Notes: generated from the letters alone by a model not told the origin. A DNA stretch of 11,992 bases from Alitiscatomonas aceti (GCF_025567195.1 NZ_JAOQJF010000055.1:1-11992); one strand, 5' to 3'. Shown: positions 1 through 5,849, numbered from the stretch's first letter. Made by a program: numbers and translations.

Positions 1-40
1 TGCCTAATCATTATACAGCTTAAACAATGAGTGGATTAAG

Positions 41-59
41 ACCCAACTGGCTGTTGGGT
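41..59 (+). other. Perfect 7-bp hairpin upstream of the Maff2 region
   Basis: ACCCAAC (41-47) and GTTGGGT (53-59) pair perfectly around a 5-nt loop. No T tract follows, so it does not look like an intrinsic terminator. It lies about 25 bases before an AGGAGG ribosome binding site at 84-89 and could be an RNA leader structure. Bases 1-40 show no usable ORF: all three forward frames reach a stop within about 30 bases, so they may hold the tail of an upstream gene that I cannot identify. Confidence 0.35.
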
Positions 60-135
60 ACTGAAATCCTACACTTATATATTAGGAGGTGGTGGTGATA
101 TATATGATTGTGAAACTGAATATGCAAAAAGCAGA

Positions 136-198
136 ATGGAACAGAAACTTGGCGTGATAACCGTCGAGGAGTTCCTTGAAAAGATTCTCGCAAACTAA
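136..198 (+). CDS. Possible small protein ORF (20 aa from ATG; reading frame open further upstream)
   Basis: The frame ends at TAA 196-198, directly at the base of a terminator. It is open back to base 40. A good AGGAGG (84-89) sits at the right distance from codon 100-102 of this frame, but that codon is ATA, not ATG. The first ATG in frame is at 136 and has no ribosome binding site. From codon 100 the product would be 33 aa, acidic and hydrophilic, ending ITVEEFLEKILAN. A competing frame starts at GTG 95 or ATG 104, uses the same ribosome binding site, and stops after about 17 codons. I do not recognise the family. It may be a small conjugation-module gene that lost its start codon. Confidence 0.25.
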   Translation: MEQKLGVITVEEFLEKILAN

Positions 199-243
199 GC
201 CTTCCGTCCGGTTTTGATGCCGGTAGTACGGAGGGCTTTTTTT
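198..243 (+). terminator. Intrinsic terminator between small ORF and Maff2 gene
   Basis: AGCCTTCCGT (198-207) pairs with ACGGAGGGCT (228-237) with one G-T pair. An inner CCGG/CCGG pair is possible, and a run of seven T residues (237-243) follows. It would end transcription from upstream, so the Maff2 gene would need read-through or a promoter of its own. Confidence 0.75.
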
Positions 244-281
244 GTTCTCAAAACAATTTCAAATTTTAGGAGGAAAATATT

Positions 282-422
282 ATGGCATTTTTCAATAGCG
301 CAGTAACCGTTCTTCAGACTCTCGTTATCGCTCTGGGCGCAGGTCTTGGCATCTGGGGTGCAATCAATCTGCTTGAGGGCTACGGCAACGATAACCCCGG
401 CGCAAATGCTCATGTACGGTAA
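282..422 (+). CDS. Truncated Maff2 family protein
   Basis: The 46-residue product begins MAFFNSAVTVLQTLVIALG, the conserved start of Maff2 family proteins, which are small hydrophobic membrane proteins of the conjugation module in Tn1549/CTn-type elements. An AGGAGG at 268-273 precedes the ATG at good spacing. The visible part is mostly one hydrophobic helix (about residues 5-30) followed by the conserved turn GYGNDNPGA. After this point (about base 405) the sequence departs from the family pattern and reads NAHVR-stop. Full-length members are roughly 65-75 residues with a second hydrophobic segment, which is missing here. I infer that the gene is broken by insertion of the downstream element or by a deletion joining it to cargo DNA. 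The stub is unlikely to work in transfer. Confidence 0.8.
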   Translation: MAFFNSAVTVLQTLVIALGAGLGIWGAINLLEGYGNDNPGANAHVR

Positions 423-494
423 GGAAGCAAGCAACCGAAAACAAGAGATAGACCGCCAGCACTACACTATTCCGAACCAAAGACCAAAAGATAA

Positions 495-536
495 GCATTG
501 TGGGAAAATCTAAACTTTTGGATTTTCCTACAATGC
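495..536. repeat. 16-bp inverted repeat in the left intergenic region
   Basis: GCATTGTGGGAAAATC (495-510) matches the reverse complement of GATTTTCCTACAATGC (521-536) at 15 of 16 positions around a 10-nt spacer. A second, competing pair is CCAAAAG (484-490) with CTTTTGG (515-521). No T tract follows on either strand. It lies between the broken Maff2 gene and the promoter at 587-615. It could be a binding site for a protein dimer, an element-end structure, or a mutually exclusive RNA fold. Nothing else recognisable lies in 423-586. Confidence 0.5.
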
Positions 537-586
537 CGACTACGGCGGAATCCCTCCCACTCCTTATATCTTTCTTTCCGTATACA

Positions 587-615
587 TTGAATTTGTATTT
601 AGTAAATGCTATAAT
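587..615 (+). promoter_or_regulatory. Consensus promoter for the P-loop kinase-like gene
   Basis: TTGAAT (-35, 587-592) and TATAAT (-10, 610-615) are separated by exactly 17 bases, and TGC before the -10 gives an extended -10 element. Transcription would start near 622, leaving a leader of about 60 bases before the ATG at 685. This is one of the strongest promoter matches in the window and is likely active in vegetative cells. Confidence 0.8.
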
Positions 616-684
616 GTCCCTATTCAAATTATAAATGTGTTGAATTAGTTACATGTACATATTTTTTGTGCCGGAGGAAGTGAA

Positions 685-1206
685 ATGAAACAAAAAATTT
701 ATCTCATTACAGGCTTAATGGCTTCTGGAAAATCTACAGTTTCCGATTTACTGGCAAAATCAATAGAAAAATGCGTCCATCTTCGTGGTGATGTGTTCCG
801 AAAAATGATTATTTCAGGCAGAGAAAATATGTCAGCTACCCCATCAGCGGAAGCAGTCCGCCAGCTGTACCTTCGATACAAATTGACTGCTGATGCGGCA
901 AGGTCATACTTTGACAACGGCTTTTCTGTAGTGATCCAAGATAACTACTACGGTGATGAATTAAACCGAATGATAAATTATCTGCATAAATACCCTGTTG
1001 AGGTTGTCGTTCTTTGTCCAGATGTGGAAACAATAAAAGAAAGGGAACGATACAGGGAGAAAACAGGCTATTCCGGCTTTACGGTTGAAACCTTATACGA
1101 TACATTTATGCAGACAACACCACGGATCGGCTTTTGGCTGGACAATTCCAATCAAACACCACAGCAGACAGCAGAAACCATTCTGAACACCAGGAAGCCG
1201 GTATGA
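685..1206 (+). CDS. P-loop kinase-like protein (AAA / chloramphenicol phosphotransferase-like)
   Basis: The 173-residue protein starts with a beta strand and a Walker A motif GLMASGKST (residues 10-18), then HLRGDVFRKMI (about 33-43), where the aspartate sits where related small-molecule kinases and zeta-type phosphotransferases carry a catalytic acid. The C-terminal block around PRIGFWLDNSNQTP is conserved in a widespread family usually annotated as AAA ATPase or CPT-like phosphotransferase. The protein appears soluble, with no signal peptide or membrane segment. GGAGGA at 673-678 supports the start. It has its own strong promoter and lies directly upstream of the tetracycline resistance leader, so it travels as cargo. 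The substrate is unknown: antibiotic, nucleotide or other small-molecule phosphorylation are all possible. A resistance role is conjecture. Confidence 0.8.
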   Translation: MKQKIYLITGLMASGKSTVSDLLAKSIEKCVHLRGDVFRKMIISGRENMSATPSAEAVRQLYLRYKLTADAARSYFDNGFSVVIQDNYYGDELNRMINYLHKYPVEVVVLCPDVETIKERERYREKTGYSGFTVETLYDTFMQTTPRIGFWLDNSNQTPQQTAETILNTRKPV

Positions 1207-1245
1207 TTGTTACATATAAGGGGAAGAAAAATTTCTTTTAAGTAC

Positions 1246-1274
1246 TTGCTTTCCTAAAACTGATGTGATATAAT
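1246..1274 (+). promoter_or_regulatory. Promoter of the tetracycline resistance operon
   Basis: TTGCTT (1246-1251), a 17-base spacer and a perfect TATAAT (1269-1274), preceded by TGA as an extended -10, lie immediately before the leader peptide. The arrangement matches the promoter-leader-attenuator layout known for tet(M)-type genes. Confidence 0.8.
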
Positions 1275-1303
1275 AGCTTCATTCCAGAAAAGGAGTAAAA
1301 AAT

Positions 1304-1327
1304 ATGCGGCAAGGTATTCTTAAATAA
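1304..1327 (+). CDS. Tetracycline resistance leader peptide (MRQGILK)
   Basis: A seven-codon ORF, MRQGILK-stop, lies 30 bases after the -10 box with GGAG at 1292-1295 in front of it. Its codons form the 5' arm of a long stem with 1399-1417. In the tet(M)-type model, ribosomes stalled or slowed by tetracycline on the leader alter RNA folding so that RNA polymerase reads through the terminator. The peptide itself probably has no function; its translation is the sensor. The size and position fit leaders of ribosomal-protection genes; the exact family label is not certain. Confidence 0.6.
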   Translation: MRQGILK

Positions 1328-1417
1328 AACTATAATCAAATAGTGGGAACAAAGAATTATGATAGCTCCTTTTGTGGGGGCTTGGTTTTTTGTACCCAAT
1401 TTAAGAATACTTTTGCC
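1308..1417 (+). promoter_or_regulatory. Attenuator leader RNA of the tetracycline resistance gene
   Basis: GTATTCTTAAAT (1314-1325, inside the leader peptide) is perfectly complementary to ATTTAAGAATAC (1399-1410). GGCAA (1308-1312) pairs with TTGCC (1413-1417), giving a stem of about 17 pairs with a small bulge. Inside it, a further arm TGGGAACAAA can pair with TTTGTACCCA with one mismatch, and AGCTCC/GGGGCT forms a short hairpin followed by a T-rich run. Formation of the large stem depends on whether a ribosome occupies the leader peptide codons. This is a sequence-visible basis for tetracycline-dependent attenuation. Confidence 0.75.
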
Positions 1418-1493
1418 TTATCAATTTTGACATATTCAAAAAACAGCAATCACAAATAGGTGTATGCTGTATATGTGTATGTCCGCAAATTAG

Positions 1494-1533
1494 AATCCCC
1501 AGTGGTAAAAGTATTTTACTGCTGGGGATTTTT
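1494..1533 (+). terminator. Attenuator terminator upstream of the tetracycline resistance gene
   Basis: AATCCCCAG (1494-1502) pairs with CTGGGGATT (1522-1530), with an inner GTAAAA/TTTTAC extension and a T run ending at 1533. It lies between the leader peptide and the resistance gene, so it must be read through for expression. This matches the known transcriptional attenuation of tet(M)-like genes. Confidence 0.85.
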
Positions 1534-1536
1534 ATG

Positions 1537-1556
1537 CCCTTTGGGGCTGTAAAGGG
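1537..1556 (+). promoter_or_regulatory. Possible ribosome-binding-site hairpin of the resistance gene
   Basis: CCCTTT (1537-1542) can pair with AAAGGG (1551-1556), which overlaps the start of the Shine-Dalgarno AAAGGGAGGA of the gene beginning at 1568. The loop is eight bases. It could add translational control to the transcriptional attenuator, but a six-pair stem with two G-C-rich ends is only moderately stable. Confidence 0.35.
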
Positions 1557-1567
1557 AGGACAATCAC

Positions 1568-3487
1568 ATGAAAATAATCAATATCGGCATTCTGGCCCAT
1601 GTAGACGCAGGAAAAACTACATTGACAGAAAGTCTGCTATACACCAGTGGAGCGATTGCGGAACAGGGAAACGTGGATAAAGGGACCACAAGAACAGACA
1701 CTATGATTTTGGAACGGCAACGGGGAATTACCATTCAGACAGCGGTTACTTCTTTTTATTGGAATGATTATAAAATCAATATCGTGGACACTCCCGGTCA
1801 TATGGATTTTTTAACCGAAGCATACCGCTCTTTATCTGTCCTTGACGGAGCTGTTTTAGTCATTTCAGCAAAAGACGGCGTACAGGCACAAACCCGTATA
1901 TTATTCCATGCGCTTCAGAAAATGGACATTCCGACAATTATCTTTATAAATAAGATAGACCAAAATGGGATCGACCTGCAGTGTGTTTACCAAAGCATTA
2001 AAGATAAACTTACCAGTGATATGATTGTCATGCAGGAGGTTTCCCTGTCGCCAAAGATAACCATGACCGATATTTCTGATTTAGACAAATGGGATATGAT
2101 TATTTCCGGAAGCGATGAACTATTAGAACGATATGTTGCAGAGGATTCTTTGGATATACAGGAATTACAATATGAAAAGTGCAAAAGAACCAGATGCTGC
2201 TCTTTGTTTCCTGTTTATCATGGGAGTGCAAAAGACAATTTAGGAACAGAAAAACTGATTGAAGCGATTATAGAAACTTTCATTACAGAAACGGACGATA
2301 TTCAGTCTGAATTATGTGGATATGTTTTTAAGGTTGAGTATACAGAGCGGAAAAAACGGCTTTCTTATTTACGCCTGTATCATGGGACGCTCCATTTACG
2401 GGATACCCTGCTGCTGTCAAAAAAGGAAAAAATAAAGATTACAGAAATGTGTATTCCGTCAAATGGTGAAATCGTCCCGGCTGACCATGCCTGTCCGGGA
2501 GAAATTGTTATTTTAGCTGATGATACTTTGAAACTGAACGATATCCTGGGAAATGAAAAACTCCTGCCTCACAAAACACGGATTGATAATCCCATGCCAT
2601 TACTTCGGACAACGGTAGAGCCGCAAAAGCCGGAGCAAAGGGAAGCCCTGTTAAATGCCCTCGCAGAGATTGCTGATACAGACCCTCTTTTGCATTTTGA
2701 CATTGATACTGTTACCCATGAGATTATGTTATCTTTTTTGGGAAAAGTACAGTTAGAAGTTATTTGTTCGCTATTAGAAGAAAAATATCATGTGGGCGTG
2801 GCTATGAAAGAGCCTTCGGTTATTTATCTGGAAAGACCGCAAAAAAAAGCGAGCTGCACGATTCATATTGAAGTGCCGCCGAATCCGTTTTGGGCATCTA
2901 TTGGTTTGACTGTAACACCGCTTCCTGTTGGAAGCGGAACACAATATAAAAGCGAGGTATCTCTCGGCTATTTAAACCAAAGTTTTCAAAATGCCGTCAT
3001 GGAGGGTGTGCGTTATGGAATGGAGCAGGGCTTATATGGCTGGGGAGTGACAGACTGCCAAATTTGTTTTGATTATGGAGTTTATTACAGCCCGGTCAGC
3101 ACCCCCGCTGATTTTCGTTTTCTTGCGCCTGTCGTGTTGGAGCAGGCATTGAAAAAAGCAGGGACACAACTGTTGGAACCATACCTTTCCTTTACCCTTT
3201 TTGCACCGCAGGAATATCTTTCACGGGCTTATAATGATGCACCAAAGTATTGCGCAATCATTGAATCAACCAGACTTGAAAAAGATGAAGTTATTTTTAA
3301 GGGTGAAATCCCTGCCCGTTGTATCGGTGAATATAGGAATGATCTGAATTTTTATACAAATGGAAGAAGTGTCTGCATTACAGAATTAAAAGGGTATCAG
3401 GAAACTTCCGGCGAGCCTGTATTTCAGCCACGCCGCCCGAACAGCCGTTTAGACAAGATCCGGCATATGTTTCAGAAGATAATGTAA
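1568..3487 (+). CDS. tet: Tetracycline resistance ribosomal protection protein (Tet(M)/(O)/(W)/(32) family)
   Basis: The 639-residue product is an EF-G-like GTPase that binds tetracycline-stalled ribosomes and releases the drug. GTPase motifs are complete: G1 AHVDAGKTT (10-18), switch region RGITIQ (52-57), G3 DTPGH (74-78), G4 NKID (128-131). The domain IV loop YSPVSTP near residue 507, which in Tet(M) reaches the drug site, is intact, as is the C-terminal RRPNSRLDKIRHMFQKIM. Length equals Tet(M) and Tet(W). GGAGGA before the ATG supports the start. By eye the N-terminal third shares features with Tet(32), while the extreme C-terminus is closest to Tet(W). From memory it is not identical to Tet(M), (O), (W), (S) or (32), so I leave the class open; Tet(44) or a mosaic are options. 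Expression is likely controlled by the attenuator upstream. Confidence 0.95.
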   Translation: MKIINIGILAHVDAGKTTLTESLLYTSGAIAEQGNVDKGTTRTDTMILERQRGITIQTAVTSFYWNDYKINIVDTPGHMDFLTEAYRSLSVLDGAVLVISAKDGVQAQTRILFHALQKMDIPTIIFINKIDQNGIDLQCVYQSIKDKLTSDMIVMQEVSLSPKITMTDISDLDKWDMIISGSDELLERYVAEDSLDIQELQYEKCKRTRCCSLFPVYHGSAKDNLGTEKLIEAIIETFITETDDIQSELCGYVFKVEYTERKKRLSYLRLYHGTLHLRDTLLLSKKEKIKITEMCIPSNGEIVPADHACPGEIVILADDTLKLNDILGNEKLLPHKTRIDNPMPLLRTTVEPQKPEQREALLNALAEIADTDPLLHFDIDTVTHEIMLSFLGKVQLEVICSLLEEKYHVGVAMKEPSVIYLERPQKKASCTIHIEVPPNPFWASIGLTVTPLPVGSGTQYKSEVSLGYLNQSFQNAVMEGVRYGMEQGLYGWGVTDCQICFDYGVYYSPVSTPADFRFLAPVVLEQALKKAGTQLLEPYLSFTLFAPQEYLSRAYNDAPKYCAIIESTRLEKDEVIFKGEIPARCIGEYRNDLNFYTNGRSVCITELKGYQETSGEPVFQPRRPNSRLDKIRHMFQKIM

Positions 3488-3568
3488 CGTCTTGCGCAAT
3501 GCAAGCGTTCATTGCTGGCTATTGCGAAATATCATTGATAAAATCAGCATCAGAGAGGAGGAACCATT

Positions 3569-4024
3569 TTGAACCAGAAACAGACGGATATTACAACAGG
3601 AAAGCAAATACGTCATCTGCGAACACAATCGGGAATGACACAGGAAGAACTGGCTGGGGAATTGAATGTTACCCGGCAGGCGCTATCGAATTGGGAGAGA
3701 GATGTTAATGAACCCGATTTAAATACGTTGAAAAAAATTTGTTTTCTTTTTGGAGTCCACATGGACGATTTTGCGAAGGAGGTAATAACAAAAATGGAAA
3801 CATGTGAAAAAAAAGAGAAACGACAATTTAATAAGTATGATATGGCAATTGGACTTTTTTATGGTGTCGGGATATTTCTTGGCATTGGTATTTTCTTTGT
3901 TGGCGGTTTTATGACAATGTCGGGTGCAGGGTGGGGAGCATCACTATTTGGCGGTGGCTGTTTTTCTCTTGTATTTGGCTTGATATGCCATGCAGTTATT
4001 ACATTGAGAAGAAATGACAAATGA
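3569..4024 (+). CDS. XRE family transcriptional regulator with two C-terminal membrane segments
   Basis: The start is TTG at 3569, chosen because GAGAGGAGG (3553-3561) lies just ahead. The product has 151 residues. Residues 11-65 form a classic XRE helix-turn-helix, with GMTQEELAGELNVTRQALSNWE as the DNA-reading part (about 22-43). A charged linker (75-90) is followed by two hydrophobic segments at about 92-114 and 121-146, so the protein is probably anchored in the membrane with the DNA-binding domain inside. It lies 81 bases after the tetracycline resistance gene on the same strand and has no convincing promoter, so it may be read from the tet transcript. The target is unknown. A membrane-bound repressor or stress-sensing regulator is the simplest reading. 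Confidence 0.85.
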   Translation: MNQKQTDITTGKQIRHLRTQSGMTQEELAGELNVTRQALSNWERDVNEPDLNTLKKICFLFGVHMDDFAKEVITKMETCEKKEKRQFNKYDMAIGLFYGVGIFLGIGIFFVGGFMTMSGAGWGASLFGGGCFSLVFGLICHAVITLRRNDK

Positions 4025-4070
4025 TGACATATCCTGCTTTCTAGACTTTTCGGTCATATCGCGTAAAAAA

Positions 4071-4099
4071 GCCGCTGCTTTTGGCTTTCCAATAGCGGC
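4071..4099. other. Weak inverted repeat after the XRE gene
   Basis: GCCGCT (4071-4076) can pair with AGCGGC (4094-4099), and an alternative pair AAAGCC/GGCTTT lies at 4069-4088. There is no proper T tract after the stem on the forward strand. It might be a weak bidirectional terminator. Confidence 0.25.
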
Positions 4100-4101
4100 G
4101 G

Positions 4102-4140
4102 CAAAGGGAAATATCCTTTGAATACCTTACAGAAGAAAAG
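4102..4140 (+). pseudogene. Short relic of a sigma-like ICE regulator gene
   Basis: This 39-base stretch matches 5324-5362 inside the intact sigma-like gene at 34 of 39 positions. It keeps the reading frame, giving QREISFEYLTEEK against KREISLEYLTDEK. A stop codon (TAG, 4093-4095) is in the same frame just upstream, and similarity ends abruptly on both sides. I infer a remnant of a second, diverged copy of this regulator left by an earlier element or recombination event. The rest of 4025-4237 shows no gene. Confidence 0.6.
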
Positions 4141-4237
4141 TTTTGCAGCATTATAAAAATAAAAGCCTATACCATTTTGGAAAGAAAAGATACATAATAG
4201 TCAAGACGGCAACAATCAGAAGTTATGGAGGGTAACA

Positions 4238-5005
4238 ATGGAATATAGTAAGGAAGATTTAATGGAAGCAAAAAGGCAAATTTTGGGAGTGGGAGAGAAC
4301 ATGGGAACAGAGGAAAGTAAAAAAATCTGGGAGAAAAACGCACAATTTTGGGATAATGCAATGGGTGACAAATCTAATGAATTTCACAGAGAGGTAGTGC
4401 GTCCCAAAGTAACGGAACTTCTATCTCCTAATCCTGCGGATTACATTTTGGATATTGCGTGTGGCAATGGAAATTATTCTTCGTATCTTGCACAAAGAGG
4501 CGCTTCGATTGTCGCTTTTGATTACAGCAAAAAAATGATAGAATTGGCTAAAAGACGGCAATCACAATATGCAAAACAAATTGAATTTTGTGTAGCGGAT
4601 GCGACCAATAGAGAAAGTATATTAGAATTAAAAAGAAATCGAGCCTTTACGAAAGCAGTTTCTAATATGGCAATTATGGATATTACGGATATTGAACCAC
4701 TTCTTATGGCTGTTTATGAACTGTTGGAGGAAAGCGGAATTTTTGTCTTTGCAACGCAACACCCTTGTTTTATCACGTTGACTGAAAAATATATGACACC
4801 GCACAGTTACTATGGTATAGCGATTGAAGGGCAACCGGAGGAGCAGATTTATTATCATCGTTCCATACAAGATATTTTTAACCTTTGTTTTAGAGCTGGA
4901 TTTGTCATTGATGGATTTTATGAAGAATGTTTCAAAAACAACAAAGAAATTCCTATGGTAATGATAGTAAGGCTTAAAAAGGTAAAACGTGATAGCTTAA
5001 AATAA
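4238..5005 (+). CDS. Class I SAM-dependent methyltransferase
   Basis: From ATG 4238 the product has 255 residues. The SAM-binding motif I is clear: ILDIACGNGNYSSYLA (about 70-85), followed by VAFDYSKKMIELAKRR with the acidic residue that binds the ribose, and FCVADATN as the later adenine-binding region. The fold is the Methyltransf_25/UbiE type; the substrate cannot be told. Two starts are possible. ATG 4238 has GGAGGG in front. ATG 4301, preceded by GGGAGTGGGAGAG, begins MGTEESKKIWEKNAQFWDN, where methyltransferase similarity seems to start. The first 21 residues (MEYSKEDLMEAKRQI...) look like the N-terminus of an unrelated small Clostridia protein, so the longer form may be a fusion scar. 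Base composition is AT-rich like the tet gene. It is probably cargo. Confidence 0.88.
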   Translation: MEYSKEDLMEAKRQILGVGENMGTEESKKIWEKNAQFWDNAMGDKSNEFHREVVRPKVTELLSPNPADYILDIACGNGNYSSYLAQRGASIVAFDYSKKMIELAKRRQSQYAKQIEFCVADATNRESILELKRNRAFTKAVSNMAIMDITDIEPLLMAVYELLEESGIFVFATQHPCFITLTEKYMTPHSYYGIAIEGQPEEQIYYHRSIQDIFNLCFRAGFVIDGFYEECFKNNKEIPMVMIVRLKKVKRDSLK

Positions 5006-5045
5006 ATTCAAGTTTGCCGGATAAATAGCAAACCTGGCCGAGCCA

Positions 5046-5084
5046 GTCAACGGTCAAGATGAACGGGCTTCGCCCGCCGTTGAC
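5046..5084. promoter_or_regulatory. Structured leader hairpin upstream of the sigma-like gene
   Basis: GTCAACGG (5046-5053) pairs perfectly with CCGTTGAC (5077-5084), enclosing a second perfect hairpin, CGGGC-TTC-GCCCG. No T tract follows at once. The rest of 5006-5209 holds a further small inverted repeat (GTTTGC 5012-5017 with GCAAAC 5028-5033) and complementary blocks GGCAG/CTGCC, but no ORF and no clear promoter. GC content rises sharply here, marking the edge of the mobilization module. A regulatory RNA structure or protein-binding site is likely; its role is unknown. Confidence 0.5.
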
Positions 5085-5209
5085 AGCCCCGCCCGGTTTT
5101 GCAGTTAGGCAGTCAAGGAGCGACAGCCTAAAGTGCTGCCGCCCCTTACTATCATAAAAAGCAACTACTAACCAGCCACAGCCCTTTTGGGAGGAAAGGG
5201 GGATTTTCC

Positions 5210-5656
5210 ATGACCTGTACAGAAGAATATCGGGAACATATCGAGTACACTTTCCATGCCTTTTGCAAAGTCGTTATCCGAAATGCAACGATCAACGCAG
5301 CGAGGACACGGAGCAGGAAGCACAAAAGAGAAATATCCCTTGAATACCTCACAGACGAAAAGCACTACCCTTTAGGCACGACAGATGAATATTTCCAAGC
5401 CCCGGAGCCGGACGAGGAATACATACTTACCCTTTGCGGCGATACGGTCATTTTCAGCAGCGGCTTACTTGCGGAAGCCCTGTCACGGCTGGACGAACGG
5501 GAGCGGGAAATGATTTACCTGTCCTTTTTCAAGCGTATTCCACAGCACGAAATTGGCAGACAGTACGGGCGCAGCCGCAGCACAGCGGGCTACCATATCC
5601 GAAAAGTCCTACGGCAGCTCCAAGCGGAAATGGAGGGAATGGCATATGAGAAATAA
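5210..5656 (+). CDS. Sigma-70 family-like regulator of the element
   Basis: The 148-residue protein belongs to the small sigma-factor-like family found in Tn1549/CTn-type elements, analogous in position to Orf7 of Tn916. The N-terminal half (1-60) carries the typical TEEYREHIEYTFHAFCK and KREISLEYLTDEKHYPLGTTDEYF blocks. Residues about 85-142 form a region 4-type helix-turn-helix (LDEREREMIYLSFFKRIPQHEIGRQYGRSRSTAGYHIRK area) that would contact promoter DNA. GGGAGG and AAAGGGGG precede the ATG. It overlaps the next gene by 11 bases, so the two are translationally coupled. By analogy to Tn916 it probably activates mobilization or excision genes; this is inference. A relic of a relative lies at 4102-4140. 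Confidence 0.88.
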   Translation: MTCTEEYREHIEYTFHAFCKVVIRNATINAARTRSRKHKREISLEYLTDEKHYPLGTTDEYFQAPEPDEEYILTLCGDTVIFSSGLLAEALSRLDEREREMIYLSFFKRIPQHEIGRQYGRSRSTAGYHIRKVLRQLQAEMEGMAYEK

Positions 5657-5849
5657 TAGGCTTCTCCCCTATGAAACAATCGTCCAAGCCACCAGCGGGG
5701 AGCCGGAAGCGGTGGGAACTGTATTGCAGTATTACCGCCGCCGCATACAATGTGCCGCCCGTGTGAATGGACGGGTAGACCAAGATACAGAGGACTACAT
5801 CACCCAGACGCTTCTCACAGCTATTTTCAAGTTCCGCTTTGGGAGATAG
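5646..5849 (+). CDS. Helix-turn-helix protein of conjugative transposon type
   Basis: The 67-residue protein begins MRNNRLLPYETIVQATSGEPEAVGTVLQYYRRRIQ and matches the small helix-turn-helix domain family of conjugative transposons (Tn916 Orf8-like). It starts inside the end of the sigma-like gene (ATG 5646, preceded by GGAATGG-type spacing) and ends at TAG 5849. In the family the body is of similar length, so it appears complete. The fixed pairing with the sigma-like gene suggests the two products act together in regulating the element. It is followed within 50 bases by a strong terminator, so the pair forms its own transcription unit. Confidence 0.8.
   Translation: MRNNRLLPYETIVQATSGEPEAVGTVLQYYRRRIQCAARVNGRVDQDTEDYITQTLLTAIFKFRFGR

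Noticed and set aside
3499..3708. Forward ORF of 69 codons overlapping the XRE gene
   Set aside because: It lacks a ribosome binding site and overlaps the XRE helix-turn-helix region in another frame.
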